In this document: piece by piece, positions 29,829-39,462 of the stretch
How the letters are laid out: each line of letters starts with the position of its first letter
How positions within the stretch are numbered: the stretch's first letter is position 1
Assembly (NCBI RefSeq): GCF_003071365.1
Contig: NZ_CP028960.1
Coordinates: 2,400,501 to 2,464,500, forward strand
DNA from: Methyloceanibacter sp. wino2
GTDB lineage: Bacteria; Pseudomonadota; Alphaproteobacteria; Rhizobiales; Methyloligellaceae
DNA: 64,000 bases
Direction: 5' to 3'
Program-made: the position numbers and the translations under genes
The notes under the pieces: model-generated
The model's database searches: none
Told to the model about the DNA's origin: nothing
What the model saw: the letters and a program-made list of their open reading frames with translations, nothing else

Positions 29829-30628
29829 GCGCCGGCCTTACGGGCCTTCTTGGCGGCGCGTCGAATTTGGCTGGCGACCGTTTTCGGAAACAGCGCGTTC
29901 ATGACGAACAGCGCCCGGTAGATCGCCGGCTTCACGACAAACCGCTTCTTTTGCTCTGTGCCTTCGAACAAGGCCTCCGCCGCCTGCTCTGCCGTCAACA
30001 CAGGCGCGAGCCGGGGGTCGAGTTCCGGGATGTTTTCACGGCTTCCGGGATTGTTCTCGAAATAGGGAGTTTCGACGGTCCCCAGCACGACGATGGTGAC
30101 GAAAATTCCCGCCGGCTTCAGCTCGCTTTGCAGCGACTCGGCGAATCCGGCGATCGCCCGGCGTGCGGCGATATAGGCGCTCGCGTTGGGCCATGCGAGA
30201 TAGGAGGCGGGCGACGTCACGAAGGCGATGCCCCCCGAGCGGCGTTCGATCATGGCAGGCGCGAAGGCGCGTGTGAGATTGAAGGCGGCAAGGTAGGGAA
30301 CGCCGATCATCGCGGCGGCTTCGTCGGGACCGGTTTCGACGAGGGGGCGCCAGCGGCCGACGCCCGCATTGTTGACGAGAAGATCGGGCGTCCCGATGTC
30401 GCCCGAGATGCGTGCCGCCGCGCCCAGCGTTTCGGCTCTGTTTTGCAGATCGACGGCGAGCGCCGTCGCCGTGCCGCCCGCATCGCGCACCTCGCGCGCC
30501 GTGCGCTCCAGCCGTTCGGCATCGCGGGCCAGCAGCACCACATGCGCACCGGCCTGGCCGAAGCGCCGCGCCGTGGCCTCTCCGATGCCGCTGGAGGCGC
30601 CGGTCACAACAACGAGCTTGGAGGACAT
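29825..30628 (-). CDS. SDR-family protein with altered catalytic residues
   Basis: The Rossmann motif TGASSGIGEATAR and the NNAG motif are intact, so the protein (267 residues) should bind NADP(H). The catalytic region is altered. Where SDRs carry 'YxxxK' it reads YIAAR (Tyr152, Arg156), and the usual catalytic Asn after the alpha-4 helix is Pro111 (MIGVPYLAAF). A Ser is available at 139. The C-terminal tail is basic (RRAAKKARKAG) and helical. It may be a weak or non-catalytic member. It ends overlapping the convergent ZntB-like gene. Confidence 0.85.
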   Translation of the reverse strand: MSSKLVVVTGASSGIGEATARRFGQAGAHVVLLARDAERLERTAREVRDAGGTATALAVDLQNRAETLGAAARISGDIGTPDLLVNNAGVGRWRPLVETGPDEAAAMIGVPYLAAFNLTRAFAPAMIERRSGGIAFVTSPASYLAWPNASAYIAARRAIAGFAESLQSELKPAGIFVTIVVLGTVETPYFENNPGSRENIPELDPRLAPVLTAEQAAEALFEGTEQKKRFVVKPAIYRALFVMNALFPKTVASQIRRAAKKARKAGA

Positions 30629-30815
30629 GTCGACCTACCTTCATATTCCTGCGCAGGACGTGCGCTGACGACCAATTCGCTCTAAAAATGGCCTTAGACT
30701 GTGGCAGATGGGTAACAGGAAGTGGAGAACCCATTTGCGGTGGGCGCAAGCGGCTGGAATCGGGTGATTGCGGCTCGTACAACTTTCCCATCCTACACGT
30801 CCTAAGGAGGCTTCG

Positions 30816-31184
30816 ATGAGGTCGTATTGGCGCGCCGTTGCACTGGCATTCGTGGCGGCTGGGTTCTGCCTGTCTCTTGGCGCGACCGCGCAAGCAGGCT
30901 GCGTTGGGTTGTCCGGGACAGCCGATGGTGTCGACAAGAGGACGGCGGTCGCCCGGTCTCAGAACGCCCTCAAAGAAGCTATTGCGGAATTCAAGGCCTC
31001 GAAGCGCCTCCGCAGCGTTTCCATCTCGCCCATGCGCGCGAAGCCGCAGCCTTACTGGCGCGATTCCGTGTCCCCGAGCCTTTATCAGAAGCCCGATGTG
31101 GTCACGTCGCAGGGGCACACGATCTGCTGGTCGGGCGTGGTCTCGCCAACGGTGTGCACGTCCGGCGCCAAGGTCTGCTGGTAG
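30816..31184 (+). CDS. Small secreted protein, tandem paralogue 1
   Basis: This secreted protein has 122 residues with a signal peptide ending ATAQAG. I do not recognise the family. Visible features are a Cys just after the cleavage site, a helical SQNALKEAIAEFKASKRL, a Pro/Tyr segment (RAKPQPYWRDSVSP), SLYQKPDVVTS and the C-terminus VSPTVCTSGAKVCW. The four Cys (two in the last 10 residues) suggest disulphides. The ATG follows an unusually complete ribosome-binding site (CTAAGGAGG), and the next gene has the same leader and the same protein length. Confidence 0.75.
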   Translation: MRSYWRAVALAFVAAGFCLSLGATAQAGCVGLSGTADGVDKRTAVARSQNALKEAIAEFKASKRLRSVSISPMRAKPQPYWRDSVSPSLYQKPDVVTSQGHTICWSGVVSPTVCTSGAKVCW

Positions 31185-31211
31185 CGGTCAACGTATCCTA
31201 AGGAGGCTTCG

Positions 31212-31580
31212 ATGGTGTCGTATCGGCGTGCCTTTGCACTGACAATCGCGGCGATTGGATTCGTCATGGCACAGAGTGGAGGCGCTCAGGCTCGGTGTGC
31301 GACCGTGTTTGCCACCGATGACGGACCGTTCAAGTCATTCGCCGTCCAAGCGTCTCTGACCGCTCTGAAAAACGAGATCGAGGCCGTGAAGGCGAAGTGG
31401 CGCGTGAGCCAGGTCACGCTCTCGCCGGCGCGGCCAAAGCCTAATCCGTATTGGCGGGGGGAGGTGACGCCGGACCTCTACCAGAAGCCCGATATCATCA
31501 CATCGACCGCCCACACGACATGCTGGAGAGGCGTAGTGTCGCCATCGGTTTGCACGTCGGGCGCGAAAGTCTGCTGGTAG
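31212..31580 (+). CDS. Small secreted protein, tandem paralogue 2
   Basis: This 122-residue paralogue of the preceding gene starts 27 bases after its stop, with the same leader CCTAAGGAGGCTTCG before the ATG. The two proteins share the plan signal peptide, Cys, helix, PKPNPYWRGEVTP, LYQKPDIITS and the near-identical end VVSPSVCTSGAKVCW. They come from a tandem duplication that included the ribosome-binding site, followed by clear divergence in the middle. Function unknown; probably periplasmic or secreted. Confidence 0.75.
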   Translation: MVSYRRAFALTIAAIGFVMAQSGGAQARCATVFATDDGPFKSFAVQASLTALKNEIEAVKAKWRVSQVTLSPARPKPNPYWRGEVTPDLYQKPDIITSTAHTTCWRGVVSPSVCTSGAKVCW

Positions 31581-31624
31581 CCACAGCCGAACACTGACGG
31601 ATCGATTAGGGCTGGGCGCCGCGG

Positions 31625-33397
31625 CTAGTGCGCGACCACCACGCCTGTCGACTTCGGCCGGGACATGAAGAAGACCACCGGCACGATGGCCAAGGTGCAG
31701 ATCCCGATGAACCAGAAGATATCGTCGAATGCGAGCATTTGCGCCTGCCGCGCGATCTCCTGCATCACGGCTGCGCCTGCTTGCGGATCCTGCGGCGTCA
31801 GCCCGCGCTCCGTCAGGTAGGGCAGGAGATCGCGGTTATAGGGCGTGATGTGAGCAGTGAGTTCGGCGAAGTGAACATGCGCCTGGCGCACAAACAGCCA
31901 GCTCACGATGGCGATGCCGGCCGATCCGCCGATTCCACGCATCAAGGCATAGATTCCCGCTGCCTCATCGTATTTTGAATTCGGCACGTCCGCGAAGGCA
32001 ACGGCCGTGAGCGGCACGAAAAAGAGGCCGGTTCCCGCTCCAGCCAGAAGAGTCGGTGCAATGATGGCCCAGGGATCCACCTGAAGGTTGAAAAACGCCA
32101 TTGGTAGTGTGCCGGCCGCTGTCAGGATCAGCCCTCCGCCGATGAGCCAGCGCGGGTCGACGAAGCGCATCAACAGGCCGCCCGTGATGGCGAGCATGGC
32201 GGCGCTCACAAGGCCGCGTGGGATAAACAGCATGCCGGCGAGGTCGGCCGGATAGCCGAGAAGGCGTTGCGTGAGGAGCGGCATGAGCGCCATCCAGCCG
32301 AACAGGCTGATGCCGAACAGCGTGATCGCCAGTGTGCCCGCGACGAAGCTGCGATCCTTCAGGAGCGACAGATCGATGATGTTGTTCGTCTTGTTCCAGC
32401 CGCGCATGAAGAAGGCGACCGTCGTGAAGATGCAGATGATTGTGAGGGCGACGATGAGCTTCGAATCGAACCAGTCGCGCATATGCCCCTGATCCAGCAC
32501 CAGCTGCAGCGTTCCTACGGCGGCGATGAGGAGGGCGAGCCCCATCCAGTCGGTCGTAATGTCCTTGATGGCTCGCTTCGGCAGATAGCCGACGGAGAGC
32601 AGGAGCGCCAACACCCCGACCGGGATGTTGATGTAGAACACCATGCGCCACGAATAGGTCTCGGTGAGCCAGCCGCCCAGGGAGGGCCCGATCACCGGGG
32701 CGACCATGATGCCGAGGCCGAAGATGGCCAGCGCCTGGCCTTGCTTATCGCGCGGGAAGGCGTCCATCAGAATGGCTTGGCTGAGCGGTACGAGCGGCGC
32801 GCCGAACACGCCTTGCGCCAGCCGGAACACGACCATGCTCTCCAGATTCCAGGACAGTCCGCACAGGACCGAGGAGATGACGAAACCGGTGATCGATCCG
32901 AGCAGCAGCCGCCTGCGGCCGAGCCAGTTGGACAGGAAGCCGGTGAGCGGCACGACGACGGCCGCCGCAACGATGTACGAGGTCAGGATCCAGGTGATCT
33001 GATCGGGCGTGGCCGCGAACGCGCCGAGCATATGGGGCACGGCGACATTGACGATCGTGATGTCCAGCACTTCCAGAATGGCCGTGAGCACCACGGCGAC
33101 CACAAGCGCCACGGGAGGCGCGTCCGGATTCTTGGGCGGCGGTGGAGGCGGAGTCTGTTTTCCCGCCGGGGGAGGGGTGTCCCCGCCGGCAGGCTTCGCG
33201 GCGCGCGTACTACTGCGCGGCTTTTTTGCAGGAGTCTCGACCGGTGCGGACGCTTGCGCGGCCTCTTTGGTCTGAGACGTTGAACTTTGAGACTTGAGAG
33301 CTTCCGTCTTTGCCGCCGACTTTTTCGGCGTGCGGCCCGACCGACGCTGCCCTCCGGCGCTTCGGCCGCCGGTCCCCCCGCGCGGCCGATCGGTCAT
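31625..33397 (-). CDS. DHA2-family MFS efflux transporter (EmrB-like)
   Basis: The protein (590 residues) is a 14-helix drug:proton antiporter. After a disordered N-terminal tail of about 90 residues rich in Lys, Ala, Ser and Pro (with a PPPPPP run), the membrane part starts ALVVAVVLTAILEVLDITIVNVA. It has motif A-like FLSNWLGRRRLLLG, GAPLVPLSQAILMDAFPRD and a motif C-like IMVAPVIGPSLGGWL. It is translated after the HlyD-like gene with a 4-base overlap, so the pair forms an EmrAB-type pump. The substrate is unknown. Confidence 0.93.
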   Translation of the reverse strand: MTDRPRGGTGGRSAGGQRRSGRTPKKSAAKTEALKSQSSTSQTKEAAQASAPVETPAKKPRSSTRAAKPAGGDTPPPAGKQTPPPPPPKNPDAPPVALVVAVVLTAILEVLDITIVNVAVPHMLGAFAATPDQITWILTSYIVAAAVVVPLTGFLSNWLGRRRLLLGSITGFVISSVLCGLSWNLESMVVFRLAQGVFGAPLVPLSQAILMDAFPRDKQGQALAIFGLGIMVAPVIGPSLGGWLTETYSWRMVFYINIPVGVLALLLSVGYLPKRAIKDITTDWMGLALLIAAVGTLQLVLDQGHMRDWFDSKLIVALTIICIFTTVAFFMRGWNKTNNIIDLSLLKDRSFVAGTLAITLFGISLFGWMALMPLLTQRLLGYPADLAGMLFIPRGLVSAAMLAITGGLLMRFVDPRWLIGGGLILTAAGTLPMAFFNLQVDPWAIIAPTLLAGAGTGLFFVPLTAVAFADVPNSKYDEAAGIYALMRGIGGSAGIAIVSWLFVRQAHVHFAELTAHITPYNRDLLPYLTERGLTPQDPQAGAAVMQEIARQAQMLAFDDIFWFIGICTLAIVPVVFFMSRPKSTGVVVAH

Positions 33398-34560
33398 TGT
33401 GTGCCCGCGCTCGCGGTATTCTGCGGGGCGTCATCCACCTGCGCGCCGGTCTTCGCCTGTGCCGCCGTCTTGTCGTCGCCCGTCGTATCGACCGTCACCG
33501 TGGCGGTGGCGCCGACGCGCAAGGGCCGCTTCGGATCCGGCTTGCCGTCGATCCTGATCCGCACCGGGAAGCGTTGCGTCACCTTCACCCAGTTGCCGGT
33601 GGCGTTCTCCGGCGGCAGAACCGAGAAGAGGGCGCCGGAGCCGGTGCTGATGCTCTCAACCGTGCCCTCGATGGCGTAGCCGGGATACATGTCCAGCTTG
33701 ATGGTCGCCGGCTGCCCTTTCCGGATGCGCTGAAGATCGGTTTCCTTGAAATTCGCATTGACCCACCAGGGGCCCGACTCCACGAGCGGGAATGCCGGCA
33801 TGCCGGCATTCATGACCGCGCCGGGCCGGATGCGCACATCGGAGACCCAGCCGTCACCCGGCGAGAGCACGTGGGTCTTCACGCGATCCTCGGTTGCCTT
33901 GTCGAGCTGCGCGGCGGCCCCACGAAGTTTTGCCGTGGGAACGGTGACGACCATGCTCATGTCCTGCGCCTCGCTGAAGGCCTGATGAGCCGTTTGAAAG
34001 GCGGCTTCTGCCTTACGAACTGCGACGAGGGCTTTCTTCACGGCGGGGCTGGCCGCTGCGTTTGAGGCGCCGTTCGCGCGCTGGGCTTTTTCGGCCGCGC
34101 GGTATTTGCCGATGGCGTCGACCAGGGCGACGCGCTTGGCTTCCATCTCGGCCGCCGCTTCCTTCAGCGGTTCGCCTTCGGTTCCGGCCGCATCGGCGGC
34201 TGCGTCGAACTGGGCGCGGGCGCCGCGCAGGGCAGCGTCATACGGCACGGGGTCGATGTCGAACAGGGGGTCGCCCTTGGAGACTTTCTGGTCATCCTCG
34301 ACATAGACTTCGATCACCTGGCCGGCCACAAGCGGCGCGATCCGCACAATATCGGCGCCGGTATAGGCATTGTCGGTCGAGGGATAGATCTCCGCGTAGC
34401 GCCAATAGCCGAATACACCGATGACCGTGATCGCGAACAGGACACCAAGCGCGATCCAGCGAAGCTTTGCGCTACCGCTCTTCGAGGTGTCGTCGGCATC
34501 CTCGGAAGTATCTTGCGCTTTTCCGGAACTCTTGGCGGTCTGACTCACGTTCTCGTCCAC
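33394..34560 (-). CDS. HlyD/EmrA-family membrane fusion protein
   Basis: The 388-residue adaptor of the efflux pair has a membrane anchor at about residues 34-53 (WIALGVLFAITVIGVFGYW), then the EmrA/HlyD lipoyl half-motif TDNAYTGADIVRIAPLVAGQV. An Ala-rich hairpin and the barrel region LSPGDGWVSDVRIRPGAVMNAGMP follow, then the C-terminal VKVTQRFPVRIRID typical of EmrA. The start is GTG. The hairpin has an unusual Asn/Ala-rich insert (RANGASNAAASP). No dedicated regulator lies next to it. Confidence 0.92.
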   Translation of the reverse strand: MDENVSQTAKSSGKAQDTSEDADDTSKSGSAKLRWIALGVLFAITVIGVFGYWRYAEIYPSTDNAYTGADIVRIAPLVAGQVIEVYVEDDQKVSKGDPLFDIDPVPYDAALRGARAQFDAAADAAGTEGEPLKEAAAEMEAKRVALVDAIGKYRAAEKAQRANGASNAAASPAVKKALVAVRKAEAAFQTAHQAFSEAQDMSMVVTVPTAKLRGAAAQLDKATEDRVKTHVLSPGDGWVSDVRIRPGAVMNAGMPAFPLVESGPWWVNANFKETDLQRIRKGQPATIKLDMYPGYAIEGTVESISTGSGALFSVLPPENATGNWVKVTQRFPVRIRIDGKPDPKRPLRVGATATVTVDTTGDDKTAAQAKTGAQVDDAPQNTASAGTQ

Positions 34561-34805
34561 TCTTCTATTGCGCGGCGGCCAATGAAACCCTGCCCCGTCT
34601 GGCGCCCGTTATTGGTAAGGAAGCAAGGCATATTCATGGCCAGCCTTAGACCCAGCGGCCTAAGGCCGCAAGTCGTGCGCCGGACCCTTTGGTCTGTGTT
34701 CGGCCTATGAGCCGCCGCCGGCGTGCGGCGAGCGCGAAGGGCAGTGCGGTTCGATCACGATCGCGCTGCCCCCTTTCGAAGTGCGGGCGGTCGGCGTAAG
34801 GTGAC

Positions 34806-34900
34806 TCTTGTCCGAGGGGAGCCCCATGTGGGGCTGAGAGTCCGCGAACCTGCGGAGACCCTTAGAACCTGATCCGGCTTGTACCGGCGAAGGGACAGGA
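34806..34900 (+). promoter_or_regulatory. TPP riboswitch (THI element)
   Basis: The conserved parts of the thiamine pyrophosphate aptamer are all present: AGGGGAGCCCC and GGGCTGAGA (pyrimidine-sensing side), GACCCTTAGAACCTGATCCGG, and TACCGGCGAAGGGA (pyrophosphate side). The closing stem P1 pairs TCTTGTCC (34806-34813) with GGACAGGA (34893-34900). The Shine-Dalgarno AGGAG at 34897-34901 is therefore part of P1. TPP binding should directly hide the ribosome-binding site of the GTG-started gene at 34910, which points to translational control. Confidence 0.97.
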
Positions 34901-34909
34901 GATTTTGCC

Positions 34910-35296
34910 GTGAATACATCGGTCTTTCTGGCGCAGTTCATGGGCCCCGTGATGCTCGTGGCCGCGATCGGCCTTCTGGTCAATCCGGAGGCGCAGCGGG
35001 ACATGGCGCGGCAGTTTCTCGATAGTCCTCCGCTGATTTACGTGACCGGCTTTATGGTGATGACCGCGGGTCTCGCCATTGTGCTCAACCACAATGTGTG
35101 GGTCTTCGACTGGCGCCTCATCATCACGCTGTTCGGCTGGATGGCCGTCATCGGTGGCGCCATCCGCATGCTCTGCTTCAGTGCGGTCAAGAGAATCGGC
35201 CGTGCCATGCTGGACAAGCCACGTGCCGCGATTATCGGCGGTGTGGTCTGGCTGATCATCGGCGCCGTGCTTTGCTACTTTGGATATTTTGCTTGA
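34910..35296 (+). CDS. Four-helix membrane protein under TPP riboswitch control
   Basis: A 128-residue integral membrane protein with about four hydrophobic helices, the last two around AVIGGAIRML and AAIIGGVVWLIIGAVLCYFGYF. The motif LAIVLNHNVWVFDWRLIITLFGWMA and LDSPPLIYVTGF are visible. I do not recognise a named family. It starts with GTG ten bases after the riboswitch and ends 9 bases before thiC, so it shares the thiC transcript. The context suggests a part in thiamine or pyrimidine-precursor uptake or in membrane support for ThiC, but this is inference. Confidence 0.8.
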   Translation: MNTSVFLAQFMGPVMLVAAIGLLVNPEAQRDMARQFLDSPPLIYVTGFMVMTAGLAIVLNHNVWVFDWRLIITLFGWMAVIGGAIRMLCFSAVKRIGRAMLDKPRAAIIGGVVWLIIGAVLCYFGYFA

Positions 35297-37144
<1,848 letters not shown>

Positions 37145-37167
37145 ACCGGCGTCAGGACGAATGGTCC

Positions 37168-38082
37168 TTAGTGCTCCTTGGGGTCGGACGTGAGAATGTC
37201 GCCGTAATGCGCCCGCATGAAAGCCGAGGGGTATTCGAGATGCGCGGCCGCGAAGCGTCCCTGGAAGGCGCTCACGGACTCATAGCCTCGGCTCTCCATC
37301 CAGTCGCGGAGGCCGCTCACCAGCGCGCCGATATGCTGCGGGCCGTCTTTCAGCAGTGACGACGTGGTCATGACGGCATCGGCCCCCACCAGCAGATATT
37401 TCGCCACCTCCGCATAGGTCCACACGCCGGAGGTCGCGGCCAGCGAGGCGTTCACCCGGCCGGAGAGAAGCGAGATCCACATCAGGGGAAGGCGGATGTC
37501 GTCGGGCGTGCTCAAGGAGAAGTTCGGCTTCATGAGCATCGTGTCGAGATCGAAATCGCCTTCGTAGAATCTGTTGAACAGGACCAGCCCGTCGGCACCG
37601 GCCTCGGCGAGCTGCTTCGCCATGTTCGCCGGTGCGCTGAAATAGGGGCTGAGCTTGGCGGACACGGGCACCTTAACCTGCGCTTTGACGGCGCGCAGAA
37701 TGTCCACATAGCTCTGCTCCAGCGAGCGGCCCGTCTCGCCGGGGTCGGACGGCACGCGATAGAGATCGAGCTCGATGGCGCGCGCGCCGGCCGCTTCGAG
37801 ATCGCCGGCGAAGTTCACCCAGGCGCCGGGCGTTGCGCCGTTCAGACTGGCGATGACGGGCACGTCGCTGTGGTTGGAGGCTTGGCGCAGCGTTTCCAGA
37901 CGCTCATCCATGATGGCATCGCGCCCGATGATCTGCTCCTCGAAGACCGATGCCATGACGATGGCCGCCGCGCCCGCGTCCATCAGCGAGCGGATGCCGT
38001 CGGCCGTGCGGGTCAGCGGCGATGGCGAGGCCACGATGGGATGTTTTAGCTCAAATCCCAGATAGCGCGTGCTCAGATCCAT
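37168..38082 (-). CDS. Dihydroorotate dehydrogenase-like flavoprotein
   Basis: This 304-residue FMN-type TIM barrel resembles class 1 dihydroorotate dehydrogenase, with LGFELKHPIVASPSPLT, VPVSAKLSPYFS and AVMTTSSLLKDGP. The place of the class-defining NxSCPN segment reads ELDLYRVPSDP, and the whole protein contains no cysteine, so the class 1 catalytic base is absent. It is likely one of the DHOD-like proteins of unknown reaction rather than PyrD. It is convergent with thiC and its start has GGAGAG upstream. Confidence 0.8.
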   Translation of the reverse strand: MDLSTRYLGFELKHPIVASPSPLTRTADGIRSLMDAGAAAIVMASVFEEQIIGRDAIMDERLETLRQASNHSDVPVIASLNGATPGAWVNFAGDLEAAGARAIELDLYRVPSDPGETGRSLEQSYVDILRAVKAQVKVPVSAKLSPYFSAPANMAKQLAEAGADGLVLFNRFYEGDFDLDTMLMKPNFSLSTPDDIRLPLMWISLLSGRVNASLAATSGVWTYAEVAKYLLVGADAVMTTSSLLKDGPQHIGALVSGLRDWMESRGYESVSAFQGRFAAAHLEYPSAFMRAHYGDILTSDPKEH

Positions 38083-38133
38083 GAGGCTCTCCAGTTCTCA
38101 GGGATCCTCCCTTTTCGTGCCAGGAGGACATCC

Positions 38134-38166
38134 ATGGTCCGGACGAGACTAACAGGCAAACGCTAA
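38134..38166 (+). CDS. Possible 10-residue peptide MVRTRLTGKR
   Basis: A near-ideal AGGAGG (38122-38127) lies 6 bases before an ATG that opens a frame of ten codons followed by TAA, 66 bases before the next gene. It could be a leader peptide for the downstream repeat protein or a chance feature. No regulatory structure is evident. Confidence 0.25.
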   Translation: MVRTRLTGKR

Positions 38167-38232
38167 CGGATTGTGGCGCTGAAAGCCGCAATTGCGTAGC
38201 CTAGCCGCGCGCGACAGCAAGGGTGAACGGCA

Positions 38233-38514
38233 ATGACAAGCCGCAGCGACGAGACCCGCGACCTGGAAGTGCCGCCGGTCCGCGTGCCGCGTGTTGCCGC
38301 GGGCGCCGTCTCGACGGGTGCCGTAGCCTCGGGCTCGGCCGCGCTGGGCGCGCTTGCCGTCGGGGCGCTGGCGATCGGCGCTCTGGCCATCGGCGTGCTT
38401 GCCATCGGCCGGTTGAAAATCCGCAAAGCGGACGTGGACAAGCTCAAACTCGGCGAAGTGGAGATCGACGAGCTGACGGTCCGCCGCCTGCACGTGCTCG
38501 AGCGCGAAGACTGA
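38233..38514 (+). CDS. Small repeat protein (pentapeptide-like beta-helix)
   Basis: In this protein of 93 residues the centre is a five-residue repeat: GALAV GALAI GALAI GVLAI GRLKI, passing into RKADVDKLKLGEVEIDELTVRRLHVLE. The period of five with a hydrophobic residue at a fixed place resembles pentapeptide-repeat right-handed helices, where the first half could insert in a membrane and the second half is charged. Small proteins of this type are common in proteobacteria, but I know of no role for them. The N-terminus is polar and has no signal peptide. Confidence 0.7.
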   Translation: MTSRSDETRDLEVPPVRVPRVAAGAVSTGAVASGSAALGALAVGALAIGALAIGVLAIGRLKIRKADVDKLKLGEVEIDELTVRRLHVLERED

Positions 38515-38655
38515 TCGGGTGGCAGGCCCGAGGGTGCGGGTCCTTCGCCTTGCTGCGCCGGTCGTCTTGATCGCTGGGCCGCACGCTCACGTGAAATGTC
38601 ACGAGGCGGCGCTTCAGTGACACGCGGCCGGCGGGGAAGGGGGGGGGTGCTTCAT

Positions 38656-38991
38656 TCAATTTGCCGGGCGTTCTTCAGCCCAAGTGAGCAACGCGTCCAA
38701 CGCCGGACATAGAGCTTGGCCCCAGTCCGTCAGGCCGTACTCGACCTTCGGCGGTACTTCCGGATAAACGGTTCGATAGACGATGCCGTCGGTCTCCATC
38801 TGGCGCAGCTGCTGGATTAGCATCTTCTGTGACACTTCCGGAATCGCGCGCTCAAGCTCGGAGAAGCGCATGATGCGGCCGCCGAAAAGGTGGAACAGGA
38901 TTACCAGCTTCCAGCGCCCTTCCAGCATCTTCAGAGCGTTCTCGACCCCCTCGGCGGCCGTGAAGCGAGTGTATTTGTTGGCGAGGGTCAT
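38656..38991 (-). CDS. HxlR-family transcriptional regulator
   Basis: This 111-residue winged-helix regulator shows the HxlR pattern: GRWKLVILFHLFGG, RFSELERAIPEVSQKMLIQQLRQMETDGIVYRTVYPEVPPKVEYGLTDWG. These regulators usually control a neighbouring redox or detoxification gene in response to electrophiles or oxidants; this one lacks the redox cysteine common near the N-terminus of many members. It is divergent from the SnoaL-like gene and its own start lies right beside the palindrome at 38995-39012. Confidence 0.9.
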   Translation of the reverse strand: MTLANKYTRFTAAEGVENALKMLEGRWKLVILFHLFGGRIMRFSELERAIPEVSQKMLIQQLRQMETDGIVYRTVYPEVPPKVEYGLTDWGQALCPALDALLTWAEERPAN

Positions 38992-38994
38992 CCT

Positions 38995-39012
38995 ACTTAC
39001 CTAGTGGTGAGT
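38995..39012. promoter_or_regulatory. Likely HxlR operator
   Basis: The inverted repeat ACTTACC-TAGT-GGTGAGT (one mismatch) lies 4 bases upstream of the hxlR start codon, in the position for autorepression. A further GTACTTG and TTACTCAC lie at about 39032-39058 near the divergent gene, so both genes may be controlled. Confidence 0.55.
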
Positions 39013-39074
39013 ACCCAACTTTTTCGTGCGTACTTGTCTTCTGTCGAGATTACTCACAGATAGCCGGAACAGCA

Positions 39075-39407
39075 ATGACACGGACGCGCACGATGACCGA
39101 CGAACTGCCGACGCCGATCGCTCGCTATTTTTCCGCCACGACACCCTCGCAGATCGCTGATTGTTTCACCGACGAGGGTGTCGTTACCGACGAGCGACGC
39201 ACTTATCGAGGCCGACGAGACATATTGCGTTGGCGTGAAGAGGTGGGACAAATCAGCTTTCGGCAAGATGTGCTCGCGCTGGGAAGCCGTGGGGATCTGG
39301 CCGTGGTTACGTGCCGTGTCTCGGGCGATTTCCCAGGCAGCCCGGTCGAACTCGATCACACCTTCGAACTGGTGGGCGACAAGATTGCCCGACTGACAAT
39401 TGCTTGA
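39075..39407 (+). CDS. SnoaL/NTF2-like protein
   Basis: A 110-residue protein of the NTF2-like fold with IARYFSATTPSQIADCFTDEGVVTDERRTYRGRRDILRW as the N-terminal helix-and-strand signature and FELVGDKIARLTI as its last strands. Family members include steroid isomerases, polyketide cyclases and many unknowns. Start may instead be the ATG at 39093 (MTDELPTP). It is divergent from hxlR and is followed by a cupin gene 55 bases later, so it is likely the first gene of an HxlR-controlled unit. Confidence 0.8.
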   Translation: MTRTRTMTDELPTPIARYFSATTPSQIADCFTDEGVVTDERRTYRGRRDILRWREEVGQISFRQDVLALGSRGDLAVVTCRVSGDFPGSPVELDHTFELVGDKIARLTIA

Positions 39408-39462
39408 TGGACGTCCACCGACGCGTGGCAACGTCGAACCCGACCAGGATCAGGAGAGCCCA

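Noticed and set aside
32267-33283. A 338-codon plus-strand frame opposite the EmrB-like gene
   Set aside because: Rich in Glu, Arg and His repeats with no domain; it is the antisense of membrane-helix codons.
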